A DNA stretch of 64,000 nt, from positions 5,830,671-5,894,670 of the forward strand of contig NZ_VJOK01000001.1 in assembly GCF_013302895.1 (NCBI RefSeq), written 5' to 3'. Shown here one piece after another: positions 20,414 to 27,728 of this stretch. The number at the start of each line of letters is the position of its first letter. The first letter of the stretch is position 1. Source of the stretch: Streptomyces albus subsp. chlorinus. GTDB taxonomy: Bacteria; Actinomycetota; Actinomycetes; Streptomycetales; Streptomycetaceae. The notes beneath the pieces are model-generated. The model made no database searches, had not been told where the DNA came from, and saw only the letters and a program-made list of their open reading frames with translations. The translations under genes and the position numbers were made by a program.

Positions 20414-21889
20414 ATGCCGCAAGAGGACAAGAAACAGGCGAGGGCGCCCCAGGTGCGCCGCGCCGTCACGATACCCGGCACGACCGCGCCGCAGCCGGGG
20501 TCCGACTCGCTGCGTCCGCGGTCGGCCGGTGACGAGGCCGCGCGACGTGCGGAGGAGCCGGACTCCTCCGCACACGGTGGCGCACGCGCCGACGAGCCGC
20601 CGGCGGTCGTGGCGACGTCGTCCCGGCCCGTGTCGAGCGCGTCCTCCTCCGAGGACGCTTCCGACATGTCCGACCCCGACGACGCTTCCCGGACCGGTGC
20701 TTCCGCTCCTGGCGCTTCCCGGACCGGCACCTCAGCGACCGACACGTCGCAGACCGGCACGACACGAACCGACACGTCACAAACCGGTACTTCCGCCACC
20801 GGTACTTCCGCCACCGGTAGTCCAGCGGCCGGCACTTCCTCGGCCGACTCGGAAGCCGACGACGCCTCCTCCCGGGCGTCGGTGCCCGGGGCGAAGAAGG
20901 CGGACGAGAACGGCGGCGCGGCCGTGGGGTCCCTGACCGCCGCTGTGGGCGGCAGCCCGCCCGGCGCCACCCGGGGGGACACGGGCGCGGACGGGAACGA
21001 GCCTCCGTCCGGCCGCCCGACCAAGGCGCTGCTCGCCGCGGCCGGTTTGGGAGGCGCGCTGCTGATCGCGGTGCCGTTCCTGGTCATGGGTGCCCAGAAG
21101 CACGACAAGACCGAGCCGGCGGCGGCGTCCAAGGGCAGTTCCGGCCGGACTCTCCAGCTGGACGAGGAGAAGGTCCGGCCGGGGGCTTACGCTCCCAAGT
21201 CGCCGGAGGCGGGGGACGGGAAGAAGGACGGCAAGCAGAAGGACAAAAAGCAGCAGCAGAAGAAGAAGAAGAAGAAGCGGCAGAAGGAGGACGGGGGAGG
21301 GGAGGAGAAGGCGCCTGCGAAGAGCGTGTCGGTCGAGCAGGGGCACAAGAAGCAGAAAGGCGAGAAGAAGCACCCGAAGAGGAAGAAGCGGGTGATGCTT
21401 CGCGCAGCTGCTGCGCACAACTACGCGAACCAGAAGCACGTTCTTCTCAGGAATGTCGCCTCGAATCTGTGCGCGGACATTCCGAACTACGGGAAGGGCC
21501 GGCCGGACGGGCCGGTGAACCAGTTCCACTGCGCCGACACGAGCCGGGACAACCAGATCTGGGACTTCGAGGTGAGCTACAAGAACAAGGGTCCCCGGTC
21601 CACCGACCTCTTCCAGATCAGGAACCGCAAGGACCGGTTGTGCATGGATCTGCCGAACTTCCGCGGCCAGCCGCGCGGTACGCGGGTCTCGGAGTACCCC
21701 TGCGACGGCACCACGGCTGACAACCAGCTGTGGTGGCTGGAGCGGCGGGGGAAGAAGACATTCCGGATCCACAATTACGCGAGCAACAACCAGTGTCTCG
21801 CGGTGGTGCGCCGTAACAAGCCCGTCGACGCGCGGCTGAACATCCAGCCGTGCGGCAAGGGCGACGGCTTCGCATGGAAGCTCAGCTGA
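20414..21889 (+). CDS. Membrane-anchored ricin-type beta-trefoil lectin protein
   Basis: 491 residues. The ATG at 20,414 follows CGGAGA. The N-terminal 200 residues are Ser/Thr/Ala-rich and low complexity, with repeated Thr-Gly-Thr-Ser units. One membrane helix lies near residues 206-225 (LLAAAGLGGALLIAVPFLV). It is followed by an extremely Lys/Gln-rich tract (about 275-350) and a C-terminal ricin B-like domain (about 355-490) with NYANQKHVLLRN, NQIWDFE, LCMDLPN and NQLWWLE. Such domains bind carbohydrate. With no signal peptide before the helix, the lectin is predicted to face outward as in a type II protein. The context suggests an accessory factor of the type VII locus, perhaps binding cell wall or an exported substrate, which is inference. 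Confidence 0.8.
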   Translation: MPQEDKKQARAPQVRRAVTIPGTTAPQPGSDSLRPRSAGDEAARRAEEPDSSAHGGARADEPPAVVATSSRPVSSASSSEDASDMSDPDDASRTGASAPGASRTGTSATDTSQTGTTRTDTSQTGTSATGTSATGSPAAGTSSADSEADDASSRASVPGAKKADENGGAAVGSLTAAVGGSPPGATRGDTGADGNEPPSGRPTKALLAAAGLGGALLIAVPFLVMGAQKHDKTEPAAASKGSSGRTLQLDEEKVRPGAYAPKSPEAGDGKKDGKQKDKKQQQKKKKKKRQKEDGGGEEKAPAKSVSVEQGHKKQKGEKKHPKRKKRVMLRAAAAHNYANQKHVLLRNVASNLCADIPNYGKGRPDGPVNQFHCADTSRDNQIWDFEVSYKNKGPRSTDLFQIRNRKDRLCMDLPNFRGQPRGTRVSEYPCDGTTADNQLWWLERRGKKTFRIHNYASNNQCLAVVRRNKPVDARLNIQPCGKGDGFAWKLS

Positions 21890-21910
21890 CAGCTGACAGC
21901 TGACAGCTGA
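21883..21910. repeat. Four tandem copies of CAGCTGA
   Basis: The 7-bp unit CAGCTGA is repeated four times without mismatch, beginning in the last codons of the lectin gene and overlapping its stop. Degenerate CAG-containing copies follow to about 21,945. The pattern is typical of replication slippage. Confidence 0.85.
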
Positions 21911-21968
21911 CAGCAGGCAGTCGACAATTGGCAGCCGACAGTTGATGGCTGGCCGTGGCTGACCGGCG

Positions 21969-22006
21969 CCGGGCCCCCGATCTCCGACCGGAGATCGGGG
22001 GCCCGG
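21969..22006. terminator. Perfect 17-bp hairpin terminator
   Basis: The arms 21,969-21,985 and 21,990-22,006 are perfectly complementary around a 4-nt GACC loop. The hairpin lies 80 bp after the lectin gene and has no U-tract, which is normal for Streptomyces terminators. It marks the end of the type VII-associated block. Confidence 0.85.
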
Positions 22007-22149
22007 TCGCGTACGAGTCGCCCCGCTCGTCACTGGATGTCTTCCGCCGCACGAGCGGCGGGTCTCTCCGGCTGGTGCCCGTACGTGCGTGTCACCGCGG
22101 CGCCCCGGTGGGAAAACCCGGTGGCCGACGAGGGCCGCCGAGGACGATG

Positions 22150-22719
22150 ATGCGACGCATGAGTGAGCTTCCCGCGCGCTGGACCCCCGCGACCGTCTAC
22201 CCCGACATGTGGGCCGATCCGGACGACGACCCCCGCAACAAGAACGGGGACAGTCCGGAGGGCGAGCGGGCCACGCTGCACGACGTGCTGACGGACCATC
22301 GCCTGACCGTGCGGATGAAGTGCGAGGGACTGGACGCGGAGCAACTGGCCCGGCGGTCGGTTCCGCCGTCGACGATGTCGCTGCTCGGGCTGGTCCGGCA
22401 CCTAGCCGAGGTGGAGCGCGACTGGCGCAACTGGATCACCGACGGCGACCCGCTCCCGAAGCTGTACGGCGAGAAGGACGCGGACTTCCACGGAGCCGTT
22501 GCCGATCCGGCCGTGGTGGAGGCCGCGTTCGCCGACCTGGAGCGCGAGCAGGCCGCGACGGACGCCGCGCTGGCCGCGTACGCGGACCTGGGTGAGCGCG
22601 TGGGCGAGGACGGGTTCGCGATCCGGGAACTGCTGGTGCACAGGATCGACGAGTACGCCCGCCACTGCGGGCACGCCGATCTGCTGCGCGAGTGCGTTGA
22701 TGGGAGGGTGGGCCAGTAG
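22150..22719 (+). CDS. DinB-family (DUF664) protein
   Basis: 189 residues from the ATG at 22,150 (the adjacent ATG at 22,147 is equally possible), preceded by GAGGAC. It contains the four-helix DinB-like pattern with a conserved histidine in LVRHLAEVERDW and a second in LLVHRIDEYARHCGHADLLRE. These are the metal-ligand histidines of DinB/MycE-type thiol-dependent folds. Related Streptomyces proteins are annotated DUF664/DinB, and their substrate is generally unknown. It is transcribed alone and ends at a strong hairpin. Confidence 0.88.
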   Translation: MRRMSELPARWTPATVYPDMWADPDDDPRNKNGDSPEGERATLHDVLTDHRLTVRMKCEGLDAEQLARRSVPPSTMSLLGLVRHLAEVERDWRNWITDGDPLPKLYGEKDADFHGAVADPAVVEAAFADLEREQAATDAALAAYADLGERVGEDGFAIRELLVHRIDEYARHCGHADLLRECVDGRVGQ

Positions 22720-22792
22720 CGGGGAGGGGAGCGGTCTCTCGGACGCCGCTGGCGGTCCTGCGGCGCGAGGTGCCGGCCCGGTGCCGGCCCGG

Positions 22793-22830
22793 GGGGTGCG
22801 CCCCGGGAGAGGGCCCGGGGGGCGCACCCC
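22793..22830. terminator. GC-rich hairpin after the DinB gene
   Basis: The 12-bp perfect arms 22,793-22,804 and 22,819-22,830 surround a 14-nt loop. Several related CCCGGGG-type inverted motifs continue to about 22,885, giving alternative structures. It lies 74 bp after the DinB stop codon. Confidence 0.7.
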
Positions 22831-22925
22831 GCGACACGGCCCGGGGGACGCGCCCCGGGGGGGACGGTCCCGGGGAGGGCCCGGCTCCCGGCTGCCTGTC
22901 GGTGGCGGATGCTTGACTGCCGGGC

Positions 22926-23753
22926 ATGGACCCGAGAACGTCACTGACCGCGCTGCGCGACTTCTGCGCGGAGCACCTCGGCCCCGGCCTCGCCGAGCGT
23001 GTCGCGGGCCTGGCCCGGCCCGGTTTCGCCCTCACCCCGGCCGCGCCCGACCAGGCCGCCGGCCACAGCCGCTTCGGCGGCGACCCGCTGCTGGAGCCCG
23101 GCGTGCCGTGGCCGACCTGCGAGGGGCTCCCGATGAGTCTGCTCGCGGTCCTCGACACCGACGCCCTGCCGCCCTGGCTCGACGGCCTCCTCCCGCCCGG
23201 CACCGGCCTGCTCAACTTCTTCCACCTCGACACGGAGTCGGAGCAGAGCGACCCCGCGGCCTGGGACGTGGTGCGCGAGCTGGGCGTCCGCGCCCCTGAG
23301 GCGGGATGTGTCGTCGCGGCCCGTTCCCGCCTCGCCGTCGAGACCGGGCCGCCCACCGGGGCCAGTGTCTTCGCCCCCGTCGCCTGGCAGGCCGAGCCCG
23401 GGTTCGTGCTCCCCGACCTCTTCGACGACGCGTGGGACACGCTCGGCCTCGGTCTCGGGGCCGACCACGACGCCGTGCAGGCGTTCACGTACGAGTTGCA
23501 CAACGGGCTGTCCGTCCCCGGCGAGCCGCGCAGCGAGGATCTGGCCTTCGGCCGGCCGGTCTTCCCCACGGGGAGCGCTCCCTTGCTGCCCGACGGTGAG
23601 GAGGCCGAAAGCTACCACCACCTGCTCCAGCTCTCCGACAAGCACGAGTGGTCCATCGGCGGCGACGGCGGCTGGATGCACTGGTCCATCCCCACCCGGG
23701 CGCTGCGTGCCGGCGACTTCACCCAGGCGATACCGACCCCGGACATCTGGTGA
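22926..23753 (+). CDS. DUF1963 (YwqG-like) protein
   Basis: 275 residues from the ATG at 22,926, with no obvious ribosome-binding site. It has motifs of DUF1963 proteins: SRFGGDPLLEPGVPWP near residue 50, NFFHLDTESEQ in the middle, and a C-terminal YHHLLQLSDKHEWSIG followed by a Gly-Trp-Met-His-Trp segment. No signal peptide or membrane helix is present, so it is cytoplasmic. The family has no assigned enzymatic function. The gene appears monocistronic. Confidence 0.85.
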   Translation: MDPRTSLTALRDFCAEHLGPGLAERVAGLARPGFALTPAAPDQAAGHSRFGGDPLLEPGVPWPTCEGLPMSLLAVLDTDALPPWLDGLLPPGTGLLNFFHLDTESEQSDPAAWDVVRELGVRAPEAGCVVAARSRLAVETGPPTGASVFAPVAWQAEPGFVLPDLFDDAWDTLGLGLGADHDAVQAFTYELHNGLSVPGEPRSEDLAFGRPVFPTGSAPLLPDGEEAESYHHLLQLSDKHEWSIGGDGGWMHWSIPTRALRAGDFTQAIPTPDIW

Positions 23754-23877
23754 CCCCTGGGCGACCGGCCACCCCGTAGCCGGGCCACGCCGTAGCGGCC
23801 CCCGAGCCTCCTCTCCGTCGCGGAACCCCATCCGGGGAGCGGAGCCCCGTCCAGGGGAGGGAGCCCCTCTCCGGCGT

Positions 23878-23916
23878 GGGCCGTACGCGTGGGCCGTACG
23901 CGTGGGCCGTGCGCGT
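23878..23916. repeat. Three tandem copies of a 13-bp unit (GGGCCGTACGCGT)
   Basis: Two identical copies and one with a single substitution lie in tandem upstream of the phospholipase gene. The unit contains a GTAC/ACGCGT palindromic core. It may be a regulatory iteron or simple slippage. Confidence 0.8.
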
Positions 23917-24036
23917 GGCCGAGCACGCCAGCTGGGTGCGCGGGCCGCGCGAGTCACCTCGGACGCCACCGGTTACGACCCAACTGCCGCCCCATGGCGG
24001 GCCGGTGGCGTGGCGAAGTCGTCCTCGAATCGCAAT

Positions 24037-24058
24037 TGTCGTGAGCTGTTCAACGACA
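24037..24058. promoter_or_regulatory. Inverted repeat TGTCGT-N10-ACGACA
   Basis: Perfect 6-bp half-sites separated by 10 nt, in a locally AT-richer stretch 73 bp before the phospholipase start. It is a plausible operator, but nothing in the window identifies the regulator. Confidence 0.35.
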
Positions 24059-24130
24059 TGGGGGGCCGTCAAGCTGGGAGCGGCCCGCGAATCCCGCCGG
24101 GCATCACGGTCCCCCCACCCGGAGGCCCCC

Positions 24131-24655
24131 ATGCGTCGTCGCCATGCCCTCCCGCTCGCCGCACCGCTCGCCGCCGCAGCACTGGCGCTCCCCGCCGCCC
24201 TGGTCCCCGCGCACGCGGCCTCGGCGGCGCCCGCCGACAAGCTCCAGGTCCTCAGCTCATGGACGCAGACCAGCGTCACGAGTTACCAGGCCTGGTACTC
24301 CGCCCGCCAGAACCAGGGCCAGTGGTCGGCCTACGGCTTCGACTGGTCCACGGACTACTGCAGCTCCTCACCCGACAACCCGTTCGGCTTCCCCTTCCAG
24401 ACGGCCTGCGCCCGCCACGACTTCGGGTACCGCAACTACAAGGCGATGGGCGCCTTCGAGGCGAACAAGGCGCGCCTCGACTCCGCCCTCTACGAAGACC
24501 TCAAGCGGGTGTGCAGCCGCTACTCGGGCGCGACCAGAACCGCCTGCGACTCGACCGCGTGGACGTACTACCACGCGGTCGACATCTTCGGCCTCAAGGG
24601 CGCCGACAGGGCCGCCGACAAGGCCGCGGGCGGGTTCGCGGCCGAAGCCGCCTGA
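24131..24655 (+). CDS. Secreted prokaryotic phospholipase A2
   Basis: 174-residue precursor. The ATG at 24,131 has GGAGG at 5-nt spacing. An N-terminal signal peptide (Arg-rich start, Ala/Leu core, cleavage near residue 30 after AHA) precedes a mature enzyme of about 140 residues. The catalytic motif CARHDFGYRNYK gives His96-Asp97, and four cysteines (77, 93, 128, 139) fit two disulfides. The protein closely resembles the small calcium-dependent phospholipase A2 of S. violaceoruber, including FDWSTDYC and NPFGFPFQTACARHDFGY. It hydrolyses the sn-2 ester of phospholipids outside the cell. It carries a C-terminal Ala-rich extension of about 15 residues. Confidence 0.95.
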   Translation: MRRRHALPLAAPLAAAALALPAALVPAHAASAAPADKLQVLSSWTQTSVTSYQAWYSARQNQGQWSAYGFDWSTDYCSSSPDNPFGFPFQTACARHDFGYRNYKAMGAFEANKARLDSALYEDLKRVCSRYSGATRTACDSTAWTYYHAVDIFGLKGADRAADKAAGGFAAEAA

Positions 24656-24668
24656 GCCGGTAGCGCAG

Positions 24669-24719
24669 CCCTGCGGCCCCACCTCCGCGTCTCCGCCCCT
24701 CCACGCCACGGCCGCAGGG
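24669..24719. terminator. Hairpin with 10-bp arms after phospholipase A2
   Basis: CCCTGCGGCC at 24,669-24,678 pairs perfectly with 24,710-24,719 across a 31-nt loop. It lies 13 bp after the phospholipase stop and before a convergent gene. The large loop makes the assignment tentative. Confidence 0.4.
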
Positions 24720-24878
24720 GCGGAGCCGCGCGCCCACGTCGAACCGGACATCGGCTCGGGGCGCGACGGGCGCGACGGGCGCGATGGGGGTGTGAAAGAG
24801 TGCGGGGGAGTGCGACGGGGCGGCGAACCCCCCTCTTCTCGGGGTCCGATCACGCCAGGCGGTGTCTACGTGTGGCGT

Positions 24879-25169
24879 CTACGTGCGGCGTCGTGGGCGC
24901 GCCTGGAAGGCGGCCGGTCCCGATCCGCTGACCTCCGCGCCCGTCCAACTGCGGGCGTTCACCTCCGCGACCCGCGCGCTCAGCAGCTCGGCGTGGGTGA
25001 GCAGCTGGACGTCCCCCTGCTCGGCGTCCCACTCGGGGCCACCGCCCAGTGGGCGGAGCCGGAGCAGTGAGCCGTCCCGGCCGACAACGAGCCCCACCCG
25101 GCCCCGGGCGGGATCGCGTACGGCGGAGCCCACCGTGGGACCGGCGGGCACCGTACCGCCACCTGTCAC
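24879..25169 (-). CDS. Small conserved Streptomyces protein of unknown function
   Basis: 96 residues from a GTG at 25,169 that overlaps the upstream gene's stop as GTGA, so translation is probably coupled. The core (about residues 13-65) reads as a small beta-rich domain (RDPARGRVGLVVGRDGSLL, then LRPLGGGPEWDAEQGDVQLL) ending with a helix LLSARVAEVNARS. I recognise the pattern as a recurrent Streptomyces hypothetical, often near XRE regulators, but I know no function. The C-terminal 25 residues look unrelated and may be poorly conserved. Confidence 0.6.
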   Translation of the reverse strand: MTGGGTVPAGPTVGSAVRDPARGRVGLVVGRDGSLLRLRPLGGGPEWDAEQGDVQLLTHAELLSARVAEVNARSWTGAEVSGSGPAAFQARPRRRT

Positions 25170-25537
25170 CGGCCCGCGCCCCGCGCGATCACGGCGGCCA
25201 GCGCGAACGCCACGGGCGCGGAGCACACGCCGAGGTGGATGAGCGCGTACCGCGTCGCCCTCGCGGCGTCGGCCTCGGCGTCGCCGCCCTGACCGTTCCC
25301 GGCTCCCTCCCCGTCCCTGTCCGCGTCTGCACCCTCCACCGCGTCCCGCCACGGCGTGCGGACGTCCATCGCGGGGAGCTGGATGCCCGCGCGGGTGAGG
25401 GCGTCGGCGAGGGCGTCCCGGGCCTCGACCGCCTCCCGGACCTTCGCGGCGCCCGCCGGGGTCCGGCCCTCCGTCCACTCCCGCAGTCCGTCGGACGACG
25501 AGAAGCGGCTCGGGTCGTGGGGGTGGTGCTGTGTCAT
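25166..25537 (-). CDS. Small protein with one C-terminal membrane segment, unknown function
   Basis: 123 residues from the ATG at 25,537, with GGAGG at 5-nt spacing. The N-terminal two thirds are hydrophilic and helical, with DALADALTRAGIQLPAMDV in the middle. The C-terminal 25 residues are hydrophobic (YALIHLGVCSAPVAFALAAV) and predict one membrane helix, that is, a tail-anchored topology. It is divergent from the XRE regulator gene and coupled to the small downstream gene. I do not recognise a named family. Confidence 0.7.
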   Translation of the reverse strand: MTQHHPHDPSRFSSSDGLREWTEGRTPAGAAKVREAVEARDALADALTRAGIQLPAMDVRTPWRDAVEGADADRDGEGAGNGQGGDAEADAARATRYALIHLGVCSAPVAFALAAVIARGAGR

Positions 25538-25725
25538 GGGGGCCTCCTGCGCGGGTCGTTCCGCGCTGTTCGTTCTGCCGTTTCGCTGACCCGGGCCACA
25601 TGCGTGAACTACCGTGCGTGACTGGGGTATTACGAGAATGCGCCCCGGTGCGGCCGTGCGCCCGAAGCAGCCCGGTGTGGTTCTTCGCAGGCCCGCACAC
25701 GTTCCACACCTTCCACGGAGGCACC

Positions 25726-26568
25726 ATGCCGACGAGACGAGCGGTCACCGGCCGCAGCCGCGAGCCGCGAGCGCGGTTCGCCGAGGAGTTGCGCGCGTTG
25801 CGAGCCCGGCGCGGCGACAGCCTGCGCCAGCTCGGAGAGAGACTCGGCTGGGACTGGTCCCTCTTCGGGAAGATGGAGAAGGGCGAGACCCTGGGAGGGC
25901 CCGAGGTCGTCGCCGCCCTCGACACCTACTACGGCACCCCCGGCCTGCTGCTGGCCCTGTGGGAGCTGGCCATCAACGACCAGACCCAGTTCCGTGAGCG
26001 CTACCGCCGCTACATGGCGCTGGAGGCGCAGGCCACCAGCTTGTGGCACTTCGCGGTGAGTTTGCTGCCTGGTCTCTTGCAGACCCGGGGCTACGCGCGG
26101 GAGGCGCTGGTTGCGGGTGGCTTCAAGGGCGAAGAGCTGGAGCAGCAGGTGGAGGCACGCATGAGTCGGCGCTCCTTGTTGGAGGGCGACGACGCGCCGC
26201 CATTCCGCACCATCCTCTCGGAAGCAGTACTTCGTACTCCTCTACAGGACCGGGACGAGTGGCGGGCACAGCTAGAAGACCTGTGCCAGTCCGCCGACCG
26301 AGGCAATGTGACCCTCCACGTGTTGCCGTTCAGCTCCGGATTTCACGGCCTGACGAACGTGGACGTGATGTTCCTGCGCTTGGTGGATGGTCGTACTGTG
26401 GGGTACGTCGAGAACGACCATCGCGGTGAACTGGTCGAAGAAACGACAGCCGTTGATCGCTTGCAGCTCAAGTACGATGCCCTGCGCGACAGGGCCTTGA
26501 GTCCTAGTGAGTCGCGGAAGGCCCTACTGCGTGTTTTGGAGGAAGTACCGTGCGACCCCTCGACCTGA
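25726..26568 (+). CDS. Helix-turn-helix regulator with DUF5753 domain
   Basis: 280 residues. The ATG at 25,726 has GGAGG at 4-nt spacing. The N-terminal XRE-type helix-turn-helix (residues about 15-70, with LRQLGERLGWDWSLFGKMEKGE) is followed by the DUF5753 domain (about 90-275, with SLLPGLLQTRGYAREAL and LHVLPFSSGFHGLTNVDV). These proteins pair with DUF397 proteins encoded next door, as in the WhiJ-type systems of S. coelicolor that influence development. The target operator is not identifiable here. Its end overlaps the DUF397 gene by 19 nt, which indicates co-expression. Confidence 0.92.
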   Translation: MPTRRAVTGRSREPRARFAEELRALRARRGDSLRQLGERLGWDWSLFGKMEKGETLGGPEVVAALDTYYGTPGLLLALWELAINDQTQFRERYRRYMALEAQATSLWHFAVSLLPGLLQTRGYAREALVAGGFKGEELEQQVEARMSRRSLLEGDDAPPFRTILSEAVLRTPLQDRDEWRAQLEDLCQSADRGNVTLHVLPFSSGFHGLTNVDVMFLRLVDGRTVGYVENDHRGELVEETTAVDRLQLKYDALRDRALSPSESRKALLRVLEEVPCDPST

Positions 26569-26759
26569 GCGGCATCACCTGGCGCAAGAGCAGCTACAGC
26601 AACACTGACGGGGGCCAGTGCTTGGAGGTCTCCGACGACTTCGCCACCGTCGTCCCCGTCCGCGACAGCAAGGACCCGCACGGTCCCGTGCTCACGTTCC
26701 CGTCAACCCGGTGGGCCACTTTCGTGGCGGCCCTGAGGGAAGGCCAACTCGACGCCTGA
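26550..26759 (+). CDS. DUF397 protein
   Basis: 69 residues. The GTG at 26,550 has GGAGG upstream and overlaps the regulator gene by 19 nt. It is a complete DUF397 domain with WRKSSYSNTDGGQCLEV, VPVRDSKDPHGPVL and a terminal WATFVAAL motif. DUF397 proteins are small partners of DUF5753 XRE regulators and may act as antagonists or toxin-antitoxin-like partners. The precise mechanism is not settled. Confidence 0.93.
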   Translation: MRPLDLSGITWRKSSYSNTDGGQCLEVSDDFATVVPVRDSKDPHGPVLTFPSTRWATFVAALREGQLDA

Positions 26760-26777
26760 CTGCGGAAAGGACGTGTC

Positions 26778-27071
26778 ATGCGTTCTCCCGACCCGAGCAT
26801 TCTCGCCTGGCGCAAGAGCAGTTACAGCAACTCCGACGGCGGCCAGTGTGTCGAGGTCTCCGACACTCCGGTAGCCGTGCCCCGCGCGACGTGGCGCAAG
26901 AGCAGCTACAGCAATCAGGACGGTGGCGAGTGTGTCGAGGTCTCGGACGACTTCGATGTCGTCGTCCCTGTCCGCGACAGCAAGGACCCGCACGGTCCCG
27001 TGCTCACGTTCCCGACCGCAGGGTGGGATGCGTTCGTGTCGGCCCTCAAGGGGGGCGCGCTCAGGCGCTGA
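26778..27071 (+). CDS. DUF397 protein with duplicated N-terminal half
   Basis: 97 residues from the ATG at 26,778 (AAAGGACG upstream). The first half-domain (WRKSSYSNSDGGQCVEVSD, residues about 11-29) is followed by a second near-identical copy (WRKSSYSNQDGGECVEVSD, about 39-57), then a single normal C-terminal half. Its last 50 or so codon positions are almost identical at DNA level to those of the upstream DUF397 gene (26,650-26,703 versus 26,960-27,013). This points to recent unequal recombination between the tandem genes. Confidence 0.92.
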   Translation: MRSPDPSILAWRKSSYSNSDGGQCVEVSDTPVAVPRATWRKSSYSNQDGGECVEVSDDFDVVVPVRDSKDPHGPVLTFPTAGWDAFVSALKGGALRR

Positions 27072-27095
27072 CGTGGAGCGGGCTCGTCAACCACA

Positions 27096-27135
27096 GCGGT
27101 AGCCCCCGGGGGACAGGTGCCCCGGGGGCTACCGC
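27096..27135. terminator. Perfect 16-bp hairpin after the DUF397 genes
   Basis: The arms 27,096-27,111 and 27,120-27,135 are fully complementary around an 8-nt loop. It begins 25 bp after the stop of the second DUF397 gene and ends the XRE-DUF397 transcript. Confidence 0.88.
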
Positions 27136-27242
27136 GTCGGGTGGACGCGGAAATCAACCTGTGCTGGATGTCCACCGTCCCCGCGCTCCGTAGCGTGTGG
27201 GGCGTGCCGAGGAATCGGCGCGGAAACGGGAGGACACATCTG

Positions 27243-27728
27243 ATGAAGGTCATGCACAAGGCCGGCATCGCGTTCGGCGCGGGTGCCATGGTCGTCGGCG
27301 GGCTGACCACCCTGCCGGCGCAGGCCGCGCCCAGCGATGCCAAGGTCGCCGCCTACATGGCGGAGGTGCCGAACGGCAAGAAGGTCAGCGACAACGAGGT
27401 CGCGTACGAGGGCGGCAAGGTCCGGGTGCTGATGTCCGCGACCCGGGCGTCGTGCCCGAGCGGCTGGTACTGCGTGTGGGAGCACAGCAACTGGCGCGGT
27501 GCCATGGCCAAGTGGAGCACCACGGCCGCGCACTGCAAAAAGTTCAAGTTCACCAACTACTGGAAGAACAAGGTCTCGTCCTTCTGGGCGCGCGGTGGCT
27601 GCGAGGACCGCAACTACTTCCTCAAGGACCAGAAGAAGTACCGGCCCGACCCGTTCGAGTACTTCGACGGCAAGATGGCGTACGTCCGCTACAACGACCG
27701 CTACGACTACGCGTCCAAGGGGCTGTAG
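27243..27728 (+). CDS. Secreted peptidase inhibitor family I36-type protein
   Basis: 161 residues from the ATG at 27,243, with GGGAGG upstream; the ATG at 27,252 is also possible. A signal peptide (Lys-rich start, hydrophobic core, cleavage near residue 28 after AQA) precedes a basic mature domain. That domain has CPSGWYCVWEHSNWRG and a second half with aromatic and Lys residues. The Cys-x4-Trp-Tyr-Cys-x-Trp pattern is typical of I36 / beta-gamma-crystallin-like inhibitors such as the Streptomyces metalloproteinase inhibitor SMPI. It probably acts extracellularly. Its 3' end overlaps the convergent ligase gene by 22 bp. Confidence 0.85.
   Translation: MKVMHKAGIAFGAGAMVVGGLTTLPAQAAPSDAKVAAYMAEVPNGKKVSDNEVAYEGGKVRVLMSATRASCPSGWYCVWEHSNWRGAMAKWSTTAAHCKKFKFTNYWKNKVSSFWARGGCEDRNYFLKDQKKYRPDPFEYFDGKMAYVRYNDRYDYASKGL

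Larger units (their letters stand above)
23754..24130. other. 377-bp intergenic region before phospholipase A2
   Basis: The interval holds three tandem 13-bp units at 23,878-23,916 and a short inverted repeat at 24,037-24,058 in a locally AT-richer stretch. The stretch probably contains the phospholipase promoter. No gene is seen. Confidence 0.6.

Noticed and set aside
21187..21420. A Phe-rich minus-strand frame of 77 residues opposite the Lys-rich tract.
   Set aside because: Runs of Phe are the antisense of AAG-rich Lys codons, with no start or ribosome-binding signal.
22793..22885. A CRISPR-like or mobile repeat array in the GC-rich stretch after the DinB gene.
   Set aside because: The units are short, irregular CCCGGG-type inverted motifs without constant repeats and spacers.
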